A stretch of DNA of 64,000 nucleotides. It comes from Streptococcus sp. HPH0090. GTDB taxonomy: Bacteria > Bacillota > Bacilli > Lactobacillales > Streptococcaceae. Position numbers and translations under genes: made by a program. The notes below the pieces were generated by a model, which saw nothing but the letters and a program-made list of their open reading frames with translations, searched no databases and was not told where the DNA came from. This document shows positions 20,613 through 32,961 of this stretch, piece after piece (the stretch's first letter is position 1; the number at the start of each line of letters is the position of its first letter). The DNA lies in NCBI RefSeq assembly GCF_000411475.1, contig NZ_KE150464.1:372001-436000 (forward strand). The letters run 5' to 3'.

Positions 20613-20642
20613 AAACTCAAGATAAAATCTTGAGTTTTTTGT
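20613..20642 (+). terminator. strong terminator after pulA
   Basis: An 11-bp perfect stem (AAACTCAAGAT at 20613-20623 with 20627-20637, loop AAA) merges into a T run. Confidence 0.9.
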
Positions 20643-20695
20643 TGTGTTTTAAATCTTATCCTAAAAAAATATAGAATATTCCAATAAATAGTTGA

Positions 20696-20710
20696 AAATT
20701 TCAGAAAATT
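20696..20710 (+). promoter_or_regulatory. CodY-like box in the pulA-glgB gap
   Basis: AAATTTCAGAAAATT matches the CodY consensus at 14 of 15 positions. It overlaps a possible weak promoter (TTGAAA at 20692, TGA-TAAAAT with -10 at 20714-20719). The rest of the 411-base gap (20603-21013) is AT-rich, with the glgB promoter and cre near its end; I see no gene in it. Confidence 0.55.
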
Positions 20711-20946
20711 TGATAAAATTGTATTCAAAATACTTTATCCGAACAAAATGAAAAATATTTGAAAACAACGTTAGGTTTTTAAAGCATCCATTTTGTTAAA
20801 TAAAGATTGAATAAAATATTGTAAGTAATTTGATGTATAGAGGCTATGATCATGTAAGGATATCGATAAATACTGAAAATTTTAGAAATGTCAAGATAAT
20901 AATCTGTAGATTTTCTAAAAAATATTTATGATAATTCGGAAATTGG

Positions 20947-20975
20947 TTGAAACTTTTCTAAAAAGATAGTATAAT
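20947..20975 (+). promoter_or_regulatory. promoter of glgBCDA
   Basis: TTGAAA at 20947 is followed after 17 bp by a perfect TATAAT at 20970. Predicted start of transcription is near 20982. Confidence 0.88.
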
Positions 20976-20982
20976 ACAAATA

Positions 20983-20997
20983 TAGAAAACGCTTACA
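20983..20997 (+). promoter_or_regulatory. candidate CcpA cre site at the glg promoter
   Basis: TAGAAAACGCTTACA differs from the cre consensus WTGNAANCGNWNNCA at one position. It begins at the predicted transcription start, a position where bound CcpA would block transcription. Confidence 0.7.
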
Positions 20998-21013
20998 ATA
21001 TAAAGGGGGATTT

Positions 21014-22942
21014 ATGGATACATTAGAAGCTTTAAGAACTTTTACTACAGGCGAAAATTTCCATCTTCAACACTATTTGGGCGCACATCGTGAGGAGAAA
21101 GACGGGGAATGGGGATACACATTCCGTGTTTGGGCTCCAAATGCGCAAGTTGTTCATCTAGTTGGTGATTTCACGAATTGGGTTGAAAATCAAATCCCTA
21201 TGGTTCGAAATGAATCTGGAGTTTGGGAAGTTTTTACAACTTTAGCCCAAGAAGGTCAGATTTATAAATATCATATCACACGTGCTAACGGTCATCAGTT
21301 GATGAAGATTGATCCTCTAGCTGTACGCTATGAGGCCCGACCTGGGACAGGCGCTGTTCTAACAGAAATTTCTGAGAAAAAATGGAAAGATGGGCTTTGG
21401 CTAGCTCGAAGAAAACGTTTGGGATTCTTTGAAAGACCTGTTAATATCTACGAGGCTCATGCAGGCTCTTGGAAGAGAAATCCTGATGGAACACCATACA
21501 GTTTTGCTCAATTAAAAGAAGAGTTAATCCCTTACCTAGTTGAGATGAATTACACGCACATTGAGTTTATGCCCTTGATGGCTCATCCGCTTGGTTTAAG
21601 TTGGGGTTATCAACTCATGGGTTACTTTGCTTTAGAGCATTCTTATGGTAGTCCAGAGGAGTTTCAGGACTTTGTCGAGGAGTGTCATTTAAATAATATA
21701 GGTGTTATCGTAGACTGGGTTCCAGGTCATTTCACTATCAATGATGATGCTCTAGCTTATTATGACGGAACACCAACTTTTGAATATCAAGACCATAACA
21801 AAGCTCATAACTATGGTTGGGGTGCATTAAACTTTGATTTAGGTAAAAATGAAGTTCAGTCTTTCTTGATTTCAAGCATTAAGTTCTGGATTGATTTCTA
21901 TCATTTGGATGGTATCCGTGTCGATGCTGTAAGTAATATCCTTTATCTTGATTACGATAATGCACCTTGGACTCCAAATAAAGACGGGGGCAATCTCAAC
22001 TATGAAGGTTATTATTTCCTACAACGTTTGAATACCGTTATCAAGCTAGCTCACCCAGATGTCATGATGATTGCTGAAGAATCTTCTTCTGGCACTAAGA
22101 TTACTGGGATGAAGGAGATGGGTGGTCTTGGATTTGACTACAAGTGGAACATGGGATGGATGAATGATATCTTACGTTTCTACGAGGAAGATCCAATTTA
22201 CCGCAAGTATGACTTTAACCTTGTTACCTTCAGCTTTATGTACATCTTTAATGAAAATTACCTCTTGCCATTCTCACACGATGAAGTTGTCCATGGTAAG
22301 AAGAGTATGATGCATAAGATGTGGGGAGACCGTTACAATCAATTTGCAGGACTGAGAAATCTCTACACTTATCAAATCTGTCACCCTGGTAAGAAATTGC
22401 TCTTTATGGGTAGTGAATTTGGTCAATTCTTAGAGTGGAAATCAGAAGAGCAATTAGAATGGTCAAACCTCGAAGATTCAATGAATGCCAAGATGAAATA
22501 CTTCACATCTCAGTTGAATCAGCTTTATAAAGATCACCGTTGTCTTTGGGAAATTGATACAAGTTACGATGGTATTGAAATCATTGATGCGGATAACAGA
22601 GATCAGAGTGTTCTTTCCTTTATCCGTAAAGGAAAGAAAGGCGAGATGCTAGTCTGTGTCTTCAATATGGCACCTGTAGAACGTCCTGAATTCACAATTG
22701 GTCTTCCGGTTGCAGGCGTATACGAAGAAATTTGGAATACAGAGTTAGAACAATGGGGTGGTGTTTGGAAAGAGCACAACCAAACAGTTCAAACTCAAGA
22801 AGGATTGTGGAAGGATTATGAACAGACTTTGACATTTACCTTGCCAGCTATGGGGGCAAGTATTTGGAAAATCAAACGTCGCATAAAACCTGCTAAAAAA
22901 ATCGCTAATAAAACTCAAAAAGGAGTAGAAAATGAAGAATGA
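21014..22942 (+). CDS. glgB: 1,4-alpha-glucan branching enzyme
   Basis: GlgB makes the alpha-1,6 branch points of glycogen. The 642-residue protein has an N-terminal CBM48 region ([19 protein letters not shown]), the barrel motif [20 protein letters not shown], the nucleophile in GIRVDAVSN (Asp304), acid/base in IAEESSSG (Glu355) and [18 protein letters not shown] precedes the start. It overlaps glgC by 11 bases. The C-terminus has a lysine-rich tail. First gene of the glycogen operon. Confidence 0.95.
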   Translation: MDTLEALRTFTTGENFHLQHYLGAHREEKDGEWGYTFRVWAPNAQVVHLVGDFTNWVENQIPMVRNESGVWEVFTTLAQEGQIYKYHITRANGHQLMKIDPLAVRYEARPGTGAVLTEISEKKWKDGLWLARRKRLGFFERPVNIYEAHAGSWKRNPDGTPYSFAQLKEELIPYLVEMNYTHIEFMPLMAHPLGLSWGYQLMGYFALEHSYGSPEEFQDFVEECHLNNIGVIVDWVPGHFTINDDALAYYDGTPTFEYQDHNKAHNYGWGALNFDLGKNEVQSFLISSIKFWIDFYHLDGIRVDAVSNILYLDYDNAPWTPNKDGGNLNYEGYYFLQRLNTVIKLAHPDVMMIAEESSSGTKITGMKEMGGLGFDYKWNMGWMNDILRFYEEDPIYRKYDFNLVTFSFMYIFNENYLLPFSHDEVVHGKKSMMHKMWGDRYNQFAGLRNLYTYQICHPGKKLLFMGSEFGQFLEWKSEEQLEWSNLEDSMNAKMKYFTSQLNQLYKDHRCLWEIDTSYDGIEIIDADNRDQSVLSFIRKGKKGEMLVCVFNMAPVERPEFTIGLPVAGVYEEIWNTELEQWGGVWKEHNQTVQTQEGLWKDYEQTLTFTLPAMGASIWKIKRRIKPAKKIANKTQKGVENEE

Positions 22943-24074
22943 AATGCTAGCTTTAATCCTTGCTGGTGGGCAAGGAACTCGTCTCGGTAAACTTACTCAA
23001 ATCATTGCAAAACCAGCTGTGCAATTTGGTGGGCGCTACCGTATCATTGACTTTGCTCTTTCTAACTGTGCCAACTCTGGTATCCACAATGTTGGGGTTA
23101 TCACACAGTATCAACCTCTTGCTCTTAACAATCACATTGGGAACGGTTCGAGCTGGGGTCTAGATGTAATTGATTCAGGTGTTTCTATCCTTCAACCATA
23201 CTCTGCAAGTGAAGGAAATCGTTGGTTTGAAGGTACGAGTCACGCGATTTACCAAAATATCGACTATATCGATAGCATTAATCCCGAGTATGTTTTGATT
23301 CTTTCAGGTGACCATATCTACAAGATGGACTATGATGATATGCTCCAATCACACAAGGACAATAATGCCAGTTTGACAGTAGCGGTCTTGGATGTTCCGC
23401 TTAAAGAAGCTAGCCGTTTTGGTATCATGAATACAGATGCTAATAATCGTATTGTTGAATTCGAAGAAAAGCCTGCCCAACCAAAATCAACTAAGGCATC
23501 AATGGGGATTTATATTTTCGATTGGAAACGTCTGCGCAATATGCTCGTTGCAGCTGAAAAGAATAATATTGACATGTCAGACTTTGGTAAGAATGTTATT
23601 CCTAACTACCTAGAGTCTGGAGAAAGTGTTTATGCCTATGAATTTAGTGGATACTGGAAGGATGTCGGTACCATTGAATCGCTTTGGGAAGCAAATATGG
23701 AATATATCTCTCCAGACAACGCTCTAGATAGTCGTAATCGTCAATGGAAAATCTATTCTCGTAACCTAATCTCTCCACCAAACTTTATTGGAGAACATGC
23801 TCATGTAGAAGATTCTCTCGTAGTAGATGGATGTTATGTGGATGGTACTGTGAAGCACTCTATTTTATCTACAGCAGCACAAGTTCGTGAAGGAGCAGAA
23901 GTTGTTGATTCTGTCATCATGAGTGGAGCAGTAGTCGGAAAAGGTGCTAAGATTAAACGTGCCATTATTGGTGAAGGTGCTATCATTGCTGATGGTGTAG
24001 AAATTGATGGAACTGAAGAAGTAGAAGTAGTCGGATATAACGAAGTAGTGGGGGTAGCAACAGATGAAGATTGA
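22932..24074 (+). CDS. glgC: glucose-1-phosphate adenylyltransferase
   Basis: GlgC makes ADP-glucose, the glucosyl donor for glycogen synthesis. The 380-residue protein has the nucleotidyltransferase start [17 protein letters not shown], the ADP-glucose signatures [14 protein letters not shown] and [12 protein letters not shown], the product-site segment [10 protein letters not shown], and a C-terminal left-handed beta-helix of hexapeptide repeats from about residue 290. In Firmicutes GlgC works with the paralog GlgD, which follows with an 11-base overlap. Confidence 0.96.
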   Translation: MKNEMLALILAGGQGTRLGKLTQIIAKPAVQFGGRYRIIDFALSNCANSGIHNVGVITQYQPLALNNHIGNGSSWGLDVIDSGVSILQPYSASEGNRWFEGTSHAIYQNIDYIDSINPEYVLILSGDHIYKMDYDDMLQSHKDNNASLTVAVLDVPLKEASRFGIMNTDANNRIVEFEEKPAQPKSTKASMGIYIFDWKRLRNMLVAAEKNNIDMSDFGKNVIPNYLESGESVYAYEFSGYWKDVGTIESLWEANMEYISPDNALDSRNRQWKIYSRNLISPPNFIGEHAHVEDSLVVDGCYVDGTVKHSILSTAAQVREGAEVVDSVIMSGAVVGKGAKIKRAIIGEGAIIADGVEIDGTEEVEVVGYNEVVGVATDED

Positions 24075-25203
24075 TAAATATTCAGCGATTTTAGGAAACA
24101 CTGTTGGTTTTCATGATATGTCAACTTTGACGAGTAATCGTCCTGTGGCGAGTTTGCCATTCGGAGGAAAGTATCGCTTGATTGACTTCCCACTCTCAAG
24201 TTTAGCAAATGCTGGTGTTCGTAGTGTCTTTGGAATCTTCCAACAAGATAATATCAGCTCAGTTTTCGACCACATTCGTTCAGGTCGTGAGTGGGGCTTG
24301 AATACACTACTTAGTCACTACTATTTAGGTATTTACAATACACGTGTAGAAAGTAGCACGGTCGGTAAAGAATACTATCAACAACTTTTGACTTACTTAA
24401 AACGTTCAGGCTCAGACCAAACAGTTTCCTTGAACTGTGATGTTTTAGTGAATATCGATCTCAATCAAGTTTTCCATTTGCATAATACGACAAAATCACC
24501 AATTACAGTTGTTTATAAGAAATTGCCTAAGAAGGACATTTCAGAAGTAAATGCAATACTTGATATCGACGAAACTGACCATGTGGCTTCTCACAAACTC
24601 TTTGATAAAAAATCAAATCAAGATTTTTACAATATGTCAACAGATATCTTTGTTGTAGACACTCAATGGTTGATTAAACGTTTGGAAGAAGAAGCTCAAA
24701 AAGAATATCCAGAAAAATTACGTTATGTTCTTCGTGATTTGGCAGCAAAAGAAGGTGCTTTTGCATATGAATACACAGGATACCTAGCCAATATTCATTC
24801 AGTAGAAACATATTACCAAGCTAATTTAGATATGCTTGATCAGCATAAATTCTACTCTTTGTTCTCGCCAAATCAAAAGATTCACACTAAAGTTAAAAAC
24901 GAAGAACCTACTTACTATGCATCAGGTTCAAAAGTGAACACATCTCAATTTGCTTCTGGTAGTATCATTGAAGGTGAAGTGATTAAATCTGTTATTTCAC
25001 GTAATGTTCAAATTCACAAAAATAGTTTAGTTAAAGAATCTCTTATTTTCCCTCGCGTTGTCGTTGGAGAAGGTGCACAGGTTGAGTATGCAATTGTAGA
25101 TAAAGGTGCTGAAATAGCCGAGGGAGTTGTCGTTCGAGGTACAGCAGAAAATCCTGTTGTCATCAAAAAAGGCGAAAAAGTAACAGAGGATATTCTTTCA
25201 TGA
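24064..25203 (+). CDS. glgD: GlgD, glucose-1-phosphate adenylyltransferase regulatory subunit
   Basis: GlgD is a GlgC paralog that forms a more active mixed enzyme with GlgC. This 379-residue copy keeps the fold and the C-terminal hexapeptide helix (for example [13 protein letters not shown]) but lacks the G-G-x-G-T-R-L nucleotide loop of GlgC; its N-terminus instead reads [16 protein letters not shown]. That loss fits a regulatory, weakly or non-catalytic subunit. Its end overlaps the glgA start by 4 bases. Confidence 0.95.
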   Translation: MKIDKYSAILGNTVGFHDMSTLTSNRPVASLPFGGKYRLIDFPLSSLANAGVRSVFGIFQQDNISSVFDHIRSGREWGLNTLLSHYYLGIYNTRVESSTVGKEYYQQLLTYLKRSGSDQTVSLNCDVLVNIDLNQVFHLHNTTKSPITVVYKKLPKKDISEVNAILDIDETDHVASHKLFDKKSNQDFYNMSTDIFVVDTQWLIKRLEEEAQKEYPEKLRYVLRDLAAKEGAFAYEYTGYLANIHSVETYYQANLDMLDQHKFYSLFSPNQKIHTKVKNEEPTYYASGSKVNTSQFASGSIIEGEVIKSVISRNVQIHKNSLVKESLIFPRVVVGEGAQVEYAIVDKGAEIAEGVVVRGTAENPVVIKKGEKVTEDILS

Positions 25204-26633
25204 AAATTTTATTTGTAGCAGCAGAAGGTGCACCCTTTTCAAAAACAGGTGGCTTAGGAGATGTTATCGGAGCTCTTCCAAAATCATTAGTAAAAGCAGG
25301 TCAAGAAGTTGCTGTTATCTTACCCTACTACGACATGGTAGAAGCTAAGTTCGGTGATCAGATTGAAGACGTTCTTCAATTTGAAGTATATGTTGGTTGG
25401 CGTAGACAATTTTGTGGCATTAAGAAGACTGTTTTAAATGGTGTTACTTTCTATTTTATTGACAATCAATATTATTTCTTCCGTGGTCACGTTTACGGTG
25501 ATTTTGATGATGGTGAGCGCTTTGCCTTCTTCCAACTTGCAGCCCTAGAAGCTATGGAACGTATTGGATTCATCCCTGACGTTCTCCATGCCCATGATTA
25601 CCATACAGCAATGATTCCTTTCTTGTTGAAGGAAAAATACAGATGGATTCAAGCTTACCAGAATATTAAAACCATCTTAACCATCCATAATTTGGAATTC
25701 CAAGGTCAGTTCTCCGAGGGTATGCTTTGGGATTTGTTCCGAGTTGGTTTTGAGCGCTATGCGGATGGTACTGTTCGTTGGAATGATTGCCTTAACTGGA
25801 TGAAGGCTGGTATTCTTTATGCCGATCGTGTTTCAACTGTATCACCAAGCTATGCTCATGAAATTATGACACCAGAGTTTGGATGTGGTTTGGATCAGAT
25901 TCTTAGAATGGAATCTGGTAAGGTTTCTGGTATTGTGAACGGGATAGACACTGATCTTTACAATCCTGAGACGGATCCTTTATTGGATTACCATTTTAAC
26001 AAATCTGATCTGTCAGGAAAAACTCAGAACAAAGCTAAATTGCAAGAGAAGCTAGGTCTTCCTGTAAGACCTGATGTTCCAATGATTGGTATAGTGTCAC
26101 GTTTGACAAGACAGAAAGGTTTTGATGTCGTCGTTGAAGGTCTTCATCGCATGCTTCAAGAAGATGTTCAAATCGTTCTATTAGGTACAGGTGACCCTGG
26201 TTTCGAAGAAGCTTTCTCATGGTTTGGTCAAGTATTCCCAGACAAATTATCTGCTAATATTACTTTTGATGTGAAACTTGCACAAGAGATTTATGCAGCA
26301 AGTGATATTTTCCTTATGCCAAGTCGTTTTGAACCTTGTGGACTATCTCAAATGATGGCTATGCGCTATGGGACATTGCCTCTTGTTCATGAGGTAGGGG
26401 GCTTGAGAGATACTGTTCAACCGTTCAACCCAATTGAAGGAACAGGTACAGGATTTAGTTTTGACAACTTGACATCATACTGGCTTAACTGGGCTCTAGA
26501 AACTGCTTTGGATGTTTATTATAATCATCCAGCTGTTTGGAAGAAACTTCAAGTTCAAGCGATGGAGAGTGATTTCTCTTGGGATACAGCTTGTCAGTCT
26601 TACCTAGATTTATATCACAGTTTAGCAAACTAA
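25200..26633 (+). CDS. glgA: glycogen synthase
   Basis: GlgA is a GT5 transferase that extends alpha-1,4 glucan from ADP-glucose. The 477-residue protein has the ADP-glucose loop [14 protein letters not shown] (KTGGL at 15-19), [25 protein letters not shown] and the C-terminal [18 protein letters not shown]. It ends the operon; a terminator follows. No glgP phosphorylase gene follows, unlike the glg operons of some other streptococci, so breakdown must be encoded elsewhere. Confidence 0.96.
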   Translation: MKILFVAAEGAPFSKTGGLGDVIGALPKSLVKAGQEVAVILPYYDMVEAKFGDQIEDVLQFEVYVGWRRQFCGIKKTVLNGVTFYFIDNQYYFFRGHVYGDFDDGERFAFFQLAALEAMERIGFIPDVLHAHDYHTAMIPFLLKEKYRWIQAYQNIKTILTIHNLEFQGQFSEGMLWDLFRVGFERYADGTVRWNDCLNWMKAGILYADRVSTVSPSYAHEIMTPEFGCGLDQILRMESGKVSGIVNGIDTDLYNPETDPLLDYHFNKSDLSGKTQNKAKLQEKLGLPVRPDVPMIGIVSRLTRQKGFDVVVEGLHRMLQEDVQIVLLGTGDPGFEEAFSWFGQVFPDKLSANITFDVKLAQEIYAASDIFLMPSRFEPCGLSQMMAMRYGTLPLVHEVGGLRDTVQPFNPIEGTGTGFSFDNLTSYWLNWALETALDVYYNHPAVWKKLQVQAMESDFSWDTACQSYLDLYHSLAN

Positions 26634-26639
26634 ATAGTT

Positions 26640-26672
26640 AAAATCGTATGAAGTTTTCATACGATTTTTTGA
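26640..26672 (+). terminator. terminator after glgA
   Basis: A 13-bp perfect stem (26640-26652 with 26656-26668, loop GTT) ends in T residues. An extended -10 (TGA-GATAAT, 26673-26678) for serB follows immediately. Confidence 0.9.
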
Positions 26673-26695
26673 GATAATGAAAGTATGGGAAATAG

Positions 26696-27337
26696 ATGAA
26701 TAAAGTTAAAGGTCTCTGTGTCCTTGATGTTGATGGGACACTGATAGAAGAAGAAGTCATTGATTTATTAGGCAAAGAGGCGGGTTGTGAAAAAGAAGTA
26801 GCTCAGATAACATCTCAAGCGATGAGAGGGGAATTAGACTTTGAATCAAGTTTAAAAAAACGTGTCTCTCTTTTAAAAGGAATTTCTACAGATGTTTTTG
26901 ACAAGATATACTCGGAATTACACTTAAGTAAAAATGCTTCACAATTTATTAAAATTTTACAAGAAAATCAGATAGAAATTGGTTTGGTTTCAGGTGGATT
27001 TACTATCATCGTTGAAAAGTTAGCTAAAGAATTTGGAATTCCATTGTTTGTGGCAAATCAACTTGAGATTAGTGATGGACATTTAACTGGTAATCTAATT
27101 GATCCTGTTATAAGCAGAGAAGTTAAAGAAGAAACATTGGTCAGTTGGGCTAAAGAGTTAGAGGTACCTTTCGAGAGAACGATAGCTATCGGTGATGGAG
27201 CTAATGACTTAAAAATGCTTAAAATTGCAGGACTTGGTATAGCCTTTTGTGCCAGGGATATTGTGAAAAAGGAAATAAATCTTCAGGTAGATGAGAGAGA
27301 TTTTGGGAAAGTTTTGGAAATGATAGATTTCTTTTAG
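26696..27337 (+). CDS. serB: phosphoserine phosphatase
   Basis: SerB dephosphorylates phosphoserine in the last step of serine synthesis. The 213-residue HAD protein has motif I in LDVDGTLIEEE (a DVDGT variant), motif II in LVSGGFTIIVEKLA, the lysine region and motif III in IAIGDGANDLKMLKIAG. The ribosome site is weak (GGGAAA), and the predicted leader is only about 11 bases. It is followed 18 bases later by glycerate kinase; both act near 3-phosphoglycerate metabolism. Confidence 0.88.
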   Translation: MNKVKGLCVLDVDGTLIEEEVIDLLGKEAGCEKEVAQITSQAMRGELDFESSLKKRVSLLKGISTDVFDKIYSELHLSKNASQFIKILQENQIEIGLVSGGFTIIVEKLAKEFGIPLFVANQLEISDGHLTGNLIDPVISREVKEETLVSWAKELEVPFERTIAIGDGANDLKMLKIAGLGIAFCARDIVKKEINLQVDERDFGKVLEMIDFF

Positions 27338-27355
27338 ATAGAAAGAGGAATCAAA

Positions 27356-28471
27356 ATGAAAATTGTTATAGCACCTGACTCCTTCAAGGAGAGTCTACCT
27401 GCAAACCAAGTGGCTGAAGCTATTAAACGAGGCTTTAAAAAGGCACTACCTGATTCGGAATGTGTACTTTTGCCTGTAGGCGATGGAGGAGAAGGAACCG
27501 TTGCTGCTATAAAAAATTCTCTAGGTTTGGAAGAGAAAACAGTCCAGGTAACTGGACCTTTTGGTGATGAGGTACAAATGCCCTATTTTCAAAAAGGTCA
27601 ACTAGCTCTATTTGAAGTTGCTGATTTGGTAGGCCTTGCTAAGATACCTTATGAAAAACGAAATCCACTAGAGATTCAAACAAAGGGAATTGGACAGCTA
27701 ATTCTACATTTAATAGAGCAAGGTATAAAAAATATCTACATCGGTGTCGGTGGAACAGCCAGTAACGATGGGGGACTTGGAATTGCTGCAGGTCTCGGAT
27801 ATAAATTTTATGATGAAAATGGAATTGAACTGAAAGTTTGTGGCCAATCCTTGTTTAAAGTCAGTGAGATTTTGGATAGTCATGTTAGTCTCATTCCAGA
27901 TGATATCCATATCAAAATTTTAGCGGATGTAACCAATCCCCTATGTGGACCTCATGGCGCCACCTATACATTCGGAAAACAAAAAGGATTAAACCCTGCT
28001 AAATTCCAAGATGTTGATATTGCTATTGAAAACTTTTACCACAAAGTTGCACCTGAAATTTTAAAATTAGAAGGTAGTGGTGCTGGTGGTGGGATTGCTG
28101 CAGGTTTGTGTGTCTTTGCTGATGCAGAGATTGTTTCTGGAATACAAACTTGTTTGGATTTGATAAACTTCGATGAACAGGTCGCAGATGCAGATCTCGT
28201 TATTGTTGGTGAAGGTAGATTGGACGCTCAAAGTTTTGCTGGTAAGGCTCCAATATGAGTAGCAAAAAGAACACCAAATGGTGTTCCGGTTATTGCTATT
28301 TGTGGGAGTTTGGCAGAGGACTTACCTCCTTTACCATTTGAGAATATTATCGCTGCTTTTTCTATACTAGAAAAAAGCGAACCATTAGAAGATAGTTTAA
28401 AAAATGCAGTAACTTATTTAGAAAATACTGCAACAAATATCGGTCAAATCTTATCATTGAAAAAGAGTTAA
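27356..28471 (+). pseudogene. glxK: glycerate kinase interrupted by an in-frame TGA
   Basis: The frame encodes a GlxK/GarK-type glycerate kinase (glycerate to phosphoglycerate). It has [26 protein letters not shown], the loop [29 protein letters not shown] and [12 protein letters not shown]. At 28256-28258 a TGA replaces what is normally a glycine codon after GKAPI (GGA to TGA is one base). The same frame then continues with [15 protein letters not shown] and about 70 residues to a TAA at 28469-28471, giving 371 codons in all, the usual family length. The 300-residue product would lack the end of the kinase domain. A recent nonsense mutation or a sequencing error would explain it. AGAGGAA precedes the start. 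Confidence 0.88.
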
Positions 28472-28914
28472 CCAAACCATTTTTTCCAGAGAGAAGTCGG
28501 AGCTTTTTTCATCTCTTTTTCCTGCCACAAGTCTGAAAAGGCCTTTTTGAGGTCTTTTTCACTTGTTTGAACGGGAGCATCGCTATGGATAATGAGACCA
28601 AAAGGAGAAGAGTTGTGGTCTTCGGAAACGATGGTTGCTTGACATTCAGCTTCTTTGGCTTGTTTTAGATAAAAGACTTGTTTGTCAAATTCAACCTGAG
28701 GAGAAATTTTGACAAATAGAGGTTCAGTCTCTTTTTTAAAGGTTTCTAAAATTGTTAAAAATCCTTTTTGAAATTTATCATCATCGGCTGTTTCAAGGTC
28801 CGCGTATCCAAGGACACGTTCTTCAAATGTTCCGAGAAAACGTCTTTGTTCATCAGGATTTAATTTAAGACCACCATTGGCCTTTTCTAGGATTTGTTTA
28901 GATAGATCGGTCAT
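28468..28914 (-). CDS. YueI-like protein (DUF1694)
   Basis: The 148-residue product begins [30 protein letters not shown] and matches the YueI/DUF1694 family: the GTFEERV start, a central alpha/beta part with HSDAPVQ, and a C-terminal basic and tryptophan-rich end (SLWKKWFG). The function is unknown. It is convergent with glycerate kinase and overlaps its end by 4 bases, and divergent from eno. Confidence 0.8.
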   Translation of the reverse strand: MTDLSKQILEKANGGLKLNPDEQRRFLGTFEERVLGYADLETADDDKFQKGFLTILETFKKETEPLFVKISPQVEFDKQVFYLKQAKEAECQATIVSEDHNSSPFGLIIHSDAPVQTSEKDLKKAFSDLWQEKEMKKAPTSLWKKWFG

Positions 28915-28953
28915 AAATATAGTATATCACAAAAGTCTCAAGATAAAAGGGAA

Positions 28954-28968
28954 AAGAAAGCGATTACT
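28954..28968 (+). promoter_or_regulatory. candidate cre site upstream of eno
   Basis: AAGAAAGCGATTACT has one mismatch to WTGNAANCGNWNNCW. It is centred about 85 bp before the predicted eno start and upstream of the -35, where CcpA typically activates glycolytic genes. It also lies upstream of the divergent YueI-like gene. Confidence 0.6.
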
Positions 28969-29010
28969 TTATCAACTTAAGGAAAATTTGCACAAAGATA
29001 ACGTTTTTTC

Positions 29011-29039
29011 TTGAAAAAGGACTCTTTTTAAGGTATCAT
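29011..29039 (+). promoter_or_regulatory. promoter of eno
   Basis: TTGAAA at 29011, 17-bp spacer, TATCAT at 29034. It drives a highly expressed gene. Confidence 0.82.
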
Positions 29040-29073
29040 AGAGGTGTAAAAAATTTAACTCAAAGGAGAGTAA

Positions 29074-30381
<1,308 letters not shown>

Positions 30382-30403
30382 AATAGTTCAGTGAACTAAT
30401 AGA

Positions 30404-30430
30404 AGCCCTTGGAGTTTTCCAAGGGCTTTT
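30404..30430 (+). terminator. terminator after eno
   Basis: AGCCCTTGGA (30404-30413) pairs with TCCAAGGGCT (30418-30427), loop GTTT, followed by T residues. Confidence 0.92.
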
Positions 30431-30512
30431 GTATATTATAAGACAAGGTCAAAGAAATTCAGTCTCGTTTTCGTATTCTAGAGATGAAAAAAGAGATTTT
30501 TAAACGTTTTTT

Positions 30513-30521
30513 TGGTATAAT
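30513..30521 (+). promoter_or_regulatory. extended -10 promoter of the xseA operon
   Basis: TGG-TATAAT at 30513-30521 is a consensus extended -10, 37 bp before the xseA ATG. Confidence 0.75.
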
Positions 30522-30558
30522 AATACCCAGGAAAAACTAGAGAAAGAAGGAGGTTGAG

Positions 30559-31899
30559 ATGGAAAAGTATTTATCGGTAACAACTTTGACCAAGTATTTG
30601 AAAATGAAATTCGATAAAGACCCATACTTGGAGAGGGTCTATTTAACTGGTCAGGTTTCTAACTTTCGAAAACGTCCAACTCACCAATACTTTTCTCTAA
30701 AAGATGATCGTGCTGTTATCCAAGCAACCATATGGTCTGGTATCTATCAGAAACTTGGGTTCGACTTGGAAGAAGGCATGAAGATTAATGTAGTCGGCCG
30801 AGTTCAAGTCTATGAACCAAGTGGAAGTTATTCAATTATTATTGAAAAGGCAGAGCCGGATGGTGTCGGCGCACTTGCCCTTCAGTTTGAACAACTGAAA
30901 AAGAAGCTTTCAGAGGAAGGACTTTTTCAAGACCGCTTTAAGCAAGTGATTCCTCAGTTTGCAAACCGTATCGGGGTAGTGACAAGTCGTAGTGGAGCTG
31001 TTATCCAGGATATCATTACAACCGTAAGCAGACGCTTTCCTGGTGTGGAAATTGTCTTATATCCTACCAAGGTTCAAGGTGAAGGAGCGGCAGAGGAGAT
31101 TGCCCGCAACATTGCTAAAGCTAATGAACGTGACGACTTAGATGTTCTGATTATTGGGCGCGGAGGTGGATCGATTGAGGATCTTTGGGCCTTTAACGAA
31201 GAAATTGTTGTCCGCGCTATTTTTGAATCACGCCTACCTGTTATTTCAAGTGTAGGGCATGAAACAGATGTAACCTTATCAGACTTTGTGGCTGATAAGA
31301 GAGCGGCAACACCCACAGCTGCAGCAGAACTAGCGACTCCTGTTACTAAGTTAGATCTTTTGACTTATCTGAAGAATCAAGAGAGACGTATGGCTACAGC
31401 TGTACAAAACACTTTATCTAAGAAAGAAAAAGCATTAAAAGTACTAAGTCAATCCGTTATTTTCAGGCAACCTGAACGCTTATATGATGGTTATTTACAA
31501 CGATTGGATCAGTTACAATTACGTCTCAAACAAAGTATTAATACAGAACTTGTCAGACAACAACAAAAAGTCTTGGAACAAGTTCATCGTCTAGAGCAGT
31601 TATCACCAATCAATAAGGTTCATCGTTATCAGGACCGTCTACTCCAATTTGAAAAGTTACTTCGTAGTCAGATGGCAGTAGTTTATGATGCCAAGGTCTC
31701 CGAAGTCAAACGTTTGTCAGAAGCGCTACTCATGTTAGATACTAGTCGTATCGTAGCCAGAGGTTATGCGATTGTGAAAAAAGAGGATGCCGTAGTATCG
31801 TCAGCAAAAGATTTGAAGAAAACTGATCAAGTAACGTTAATGATGCGAGATGGTCAGGTAGAATTAGAGGTTAAAGATGTCAAAACAGAAGAAATTTGA
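30559..31899 (+). CDS. xseA: exodeoxyribonuclease VII large subunit
   Basis: XseA with XseB degrades single-stranded DNA to oligonucleotides. The 446-residue protein has the N-terminal OB-fold ([23 protein letters not shown]), the catalytic domain with [30 protein letters not shown] and [16 protein letters not shown], then a long coiled-coil region from about 280 to 400. A strong GGAGG precedes the start. It is the first gene of a tightly packed operon ending at the phosphatase gene, and its end overlaps xseB by 23 bases. Confidence 0.96.
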   Translation: MEKYLSVTTLTKYLKMKFDKDPYLERVYLTGQVSNFRKRPTHQYFSLKDDRAVIQATIWSGIYQKLGFDLEEGMKINVVGRVQVYEPSGSYSIIIEKAEPDGVGALALQFEQLKKKLSEEGLFQDRFKQVIPQFANRIGVVTSRSGAVIQDIITTVSRRFPGVEIVLYPTKVQGEGAAEEIARNIAKANERDDLDVLIIGRGGGSIEDLWAFNEEIVVRAIFESRLPVISSVGHETDVTLSDFVADKRAATPTAAAELATPVTKLDLLTYLKNQERRMATAVQNTLSKKEKALKVLSQSVIFRQPERLYDGYLQRLDQLQLRLKQSINTELVRQQQKVLEQVHRLEQLSPINKVHRYQDRLLQFEKLLRSQMAVVYDAKVSEVKRLSEALLMLDTSRIVARGYAIVKKEDAVVSSAKDLKKTDQVTLMMRDGQVELEVKDVKTEEI

Positions 31900-32089
31900 G
31901 GAAAATTTAGCAGAACTTGAGACTATTGTTCAGAGCTTAGAAAATGGAGAAATTGCTTTAGAAGATGCCATTGCAGCTTTTCAAAAAGGAATGGTCTTAT
32001 CAAAGGAATTGCAAGCAACACTTGATAAAGCAGAAAAGACATTAGTTAAAGTCATGCAAGAAGATGGAACAGAGAGCGAACTCGTATGA
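31877..32089 (+). CDS. xseB: exodeoxyribonuclease VII small subunit
   Basis: The 70-residue helical subunit has the family signature [29 protein letters not shown], split over residues 6-35, followed by a KGM-type second helix. It starts within the end of xseA and overlaps ispA by 4 bases, so it is translationally linked to both. Confidence 0.95.
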   Translation: MSKQKKFEENLAELETIVQSLENGEIALEDAIAAFQKGMVLSKELQATLDKAEKTLVKVMQEDGTESELV

Positions 32090-32961
32090 ACAAGCAAGAA
32101 AAACTAGACTTGGTTGAGTCAGCGCTTGAGGAGTTTTATGGTGAGCAACAAATAGCTTCAAATCTTAGAGAAGCTGTTCTTTATTCTATTCATGCTGGTG
32201 GTAAACGAATTCGTCCTTATCTACTTTTAGAAGTTTTGGAATCTTTACAAGTATCTATCACACCAGCTCATGCTCAAGTTGCAGCAGCCCTCGAAATGAT
32301 TCACACAGGTAGTTTGATTCATGATGATCTTCCTGCTATGGATGATGATGATTTTCGTCGTGGTCGTTTAACCAACCATAAGAAGTTTGGTGAAGCACTA
32401 GCAATTTTAGCAGGAGATGCCCTCTTTTTAGATCCTTATGCTTTGATAGCGCAGGCAGATTTGCCAAACGAAATTAAGGTAGATATAATAGCTTCTTTGT
32501 CACTTGCATCTGGAAGTATGGGAATGGTAGCTGGGCAAGTCTTAGATATGGAAGGCGAAGGAAAACACTTGAATTTAGAGGAACTTCGGACTATCCATGC
32601 TAATAAGACTGGTAAACTCTTAGCCTTTCCTTTTCATGCGGCAGGAATCATCGCTGGATTGGATACAACTATTCAAACAGCTCTTAAAATTGTTGGAGAG
32701 TTGATTGGTCTTGCCTTTCAAGTGAGAGATGATATTCTTGATGTTACAGCTAGCTTTGAAGAAATTGGTAAAACACCCCAGAAAGATTTGCAAGCTGAGA
32801 AATCGACCTATCCTGCTTTGTTAGGATTAGATGGAGCAAAAGTATTTTGTAACCAAACTTTGAATCAGGCTAATGCAAAACTGGAAGAGATTAGTCAGTT
32901 AGTCACCTTTGATAAGGAACCAATTGTAAAAATAGTAGAAAGTTTGAGAATCAATGGCTAA
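32086..32961 (+). CDS. ispA: polyprenyl (farnesyl/geranyl) diphosphate synthase
   Basis: This enzyme condenses isopentenyl diphosphate with allylic diphosphates to make C15 precursors for undecaprenyl and other isoprenoids. The 291-residue protein has [10 protein letters not shown], the first Asp-rich motif in [17 protein letters not shown], and the second in [14 protein letters not shown]. The residues before the first Asp-rich motif (MIHTGSL) fit a short-chain synthase. Product length is inferred from family. It is located between DNA-repair and regulatory genes in a conserved streptococcal operon. Confidence 0.93.
   Translation: MNKQEKLDLVESALEEFYGEQQIASNLREAVLYSIHAGGKRIRPYLLLEVLESLQVSITPAHAQVAAALEMIHTGSLIHDDLPAMDDDDFRRGRLTNHKKFGEALAILAGDALFLDPYALIAQADLPNEIKVDIIASLSLASGSMGMVAGQVLDMEGEGKHLNLEELRTIHANKTGKLLAFPFHAAGIIAGLDTTIQTALKIVGELIGLAFQVRDDILDVTASFEEIGKTPQKDLQAEKSTYPALLGLDGAKVFCNQTLNQANAKLEEISQLVTFDKEPIVKIVESLRING

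Noticed and set aside
28256..28258. Programmed read-through or selenocysteine at the glycerate kinase TGA
   Set aside because: The family has glycine at this place, streptococci are not known to use selenocysteine, and no stem after the TGA was seen; a point mutation is simpler.
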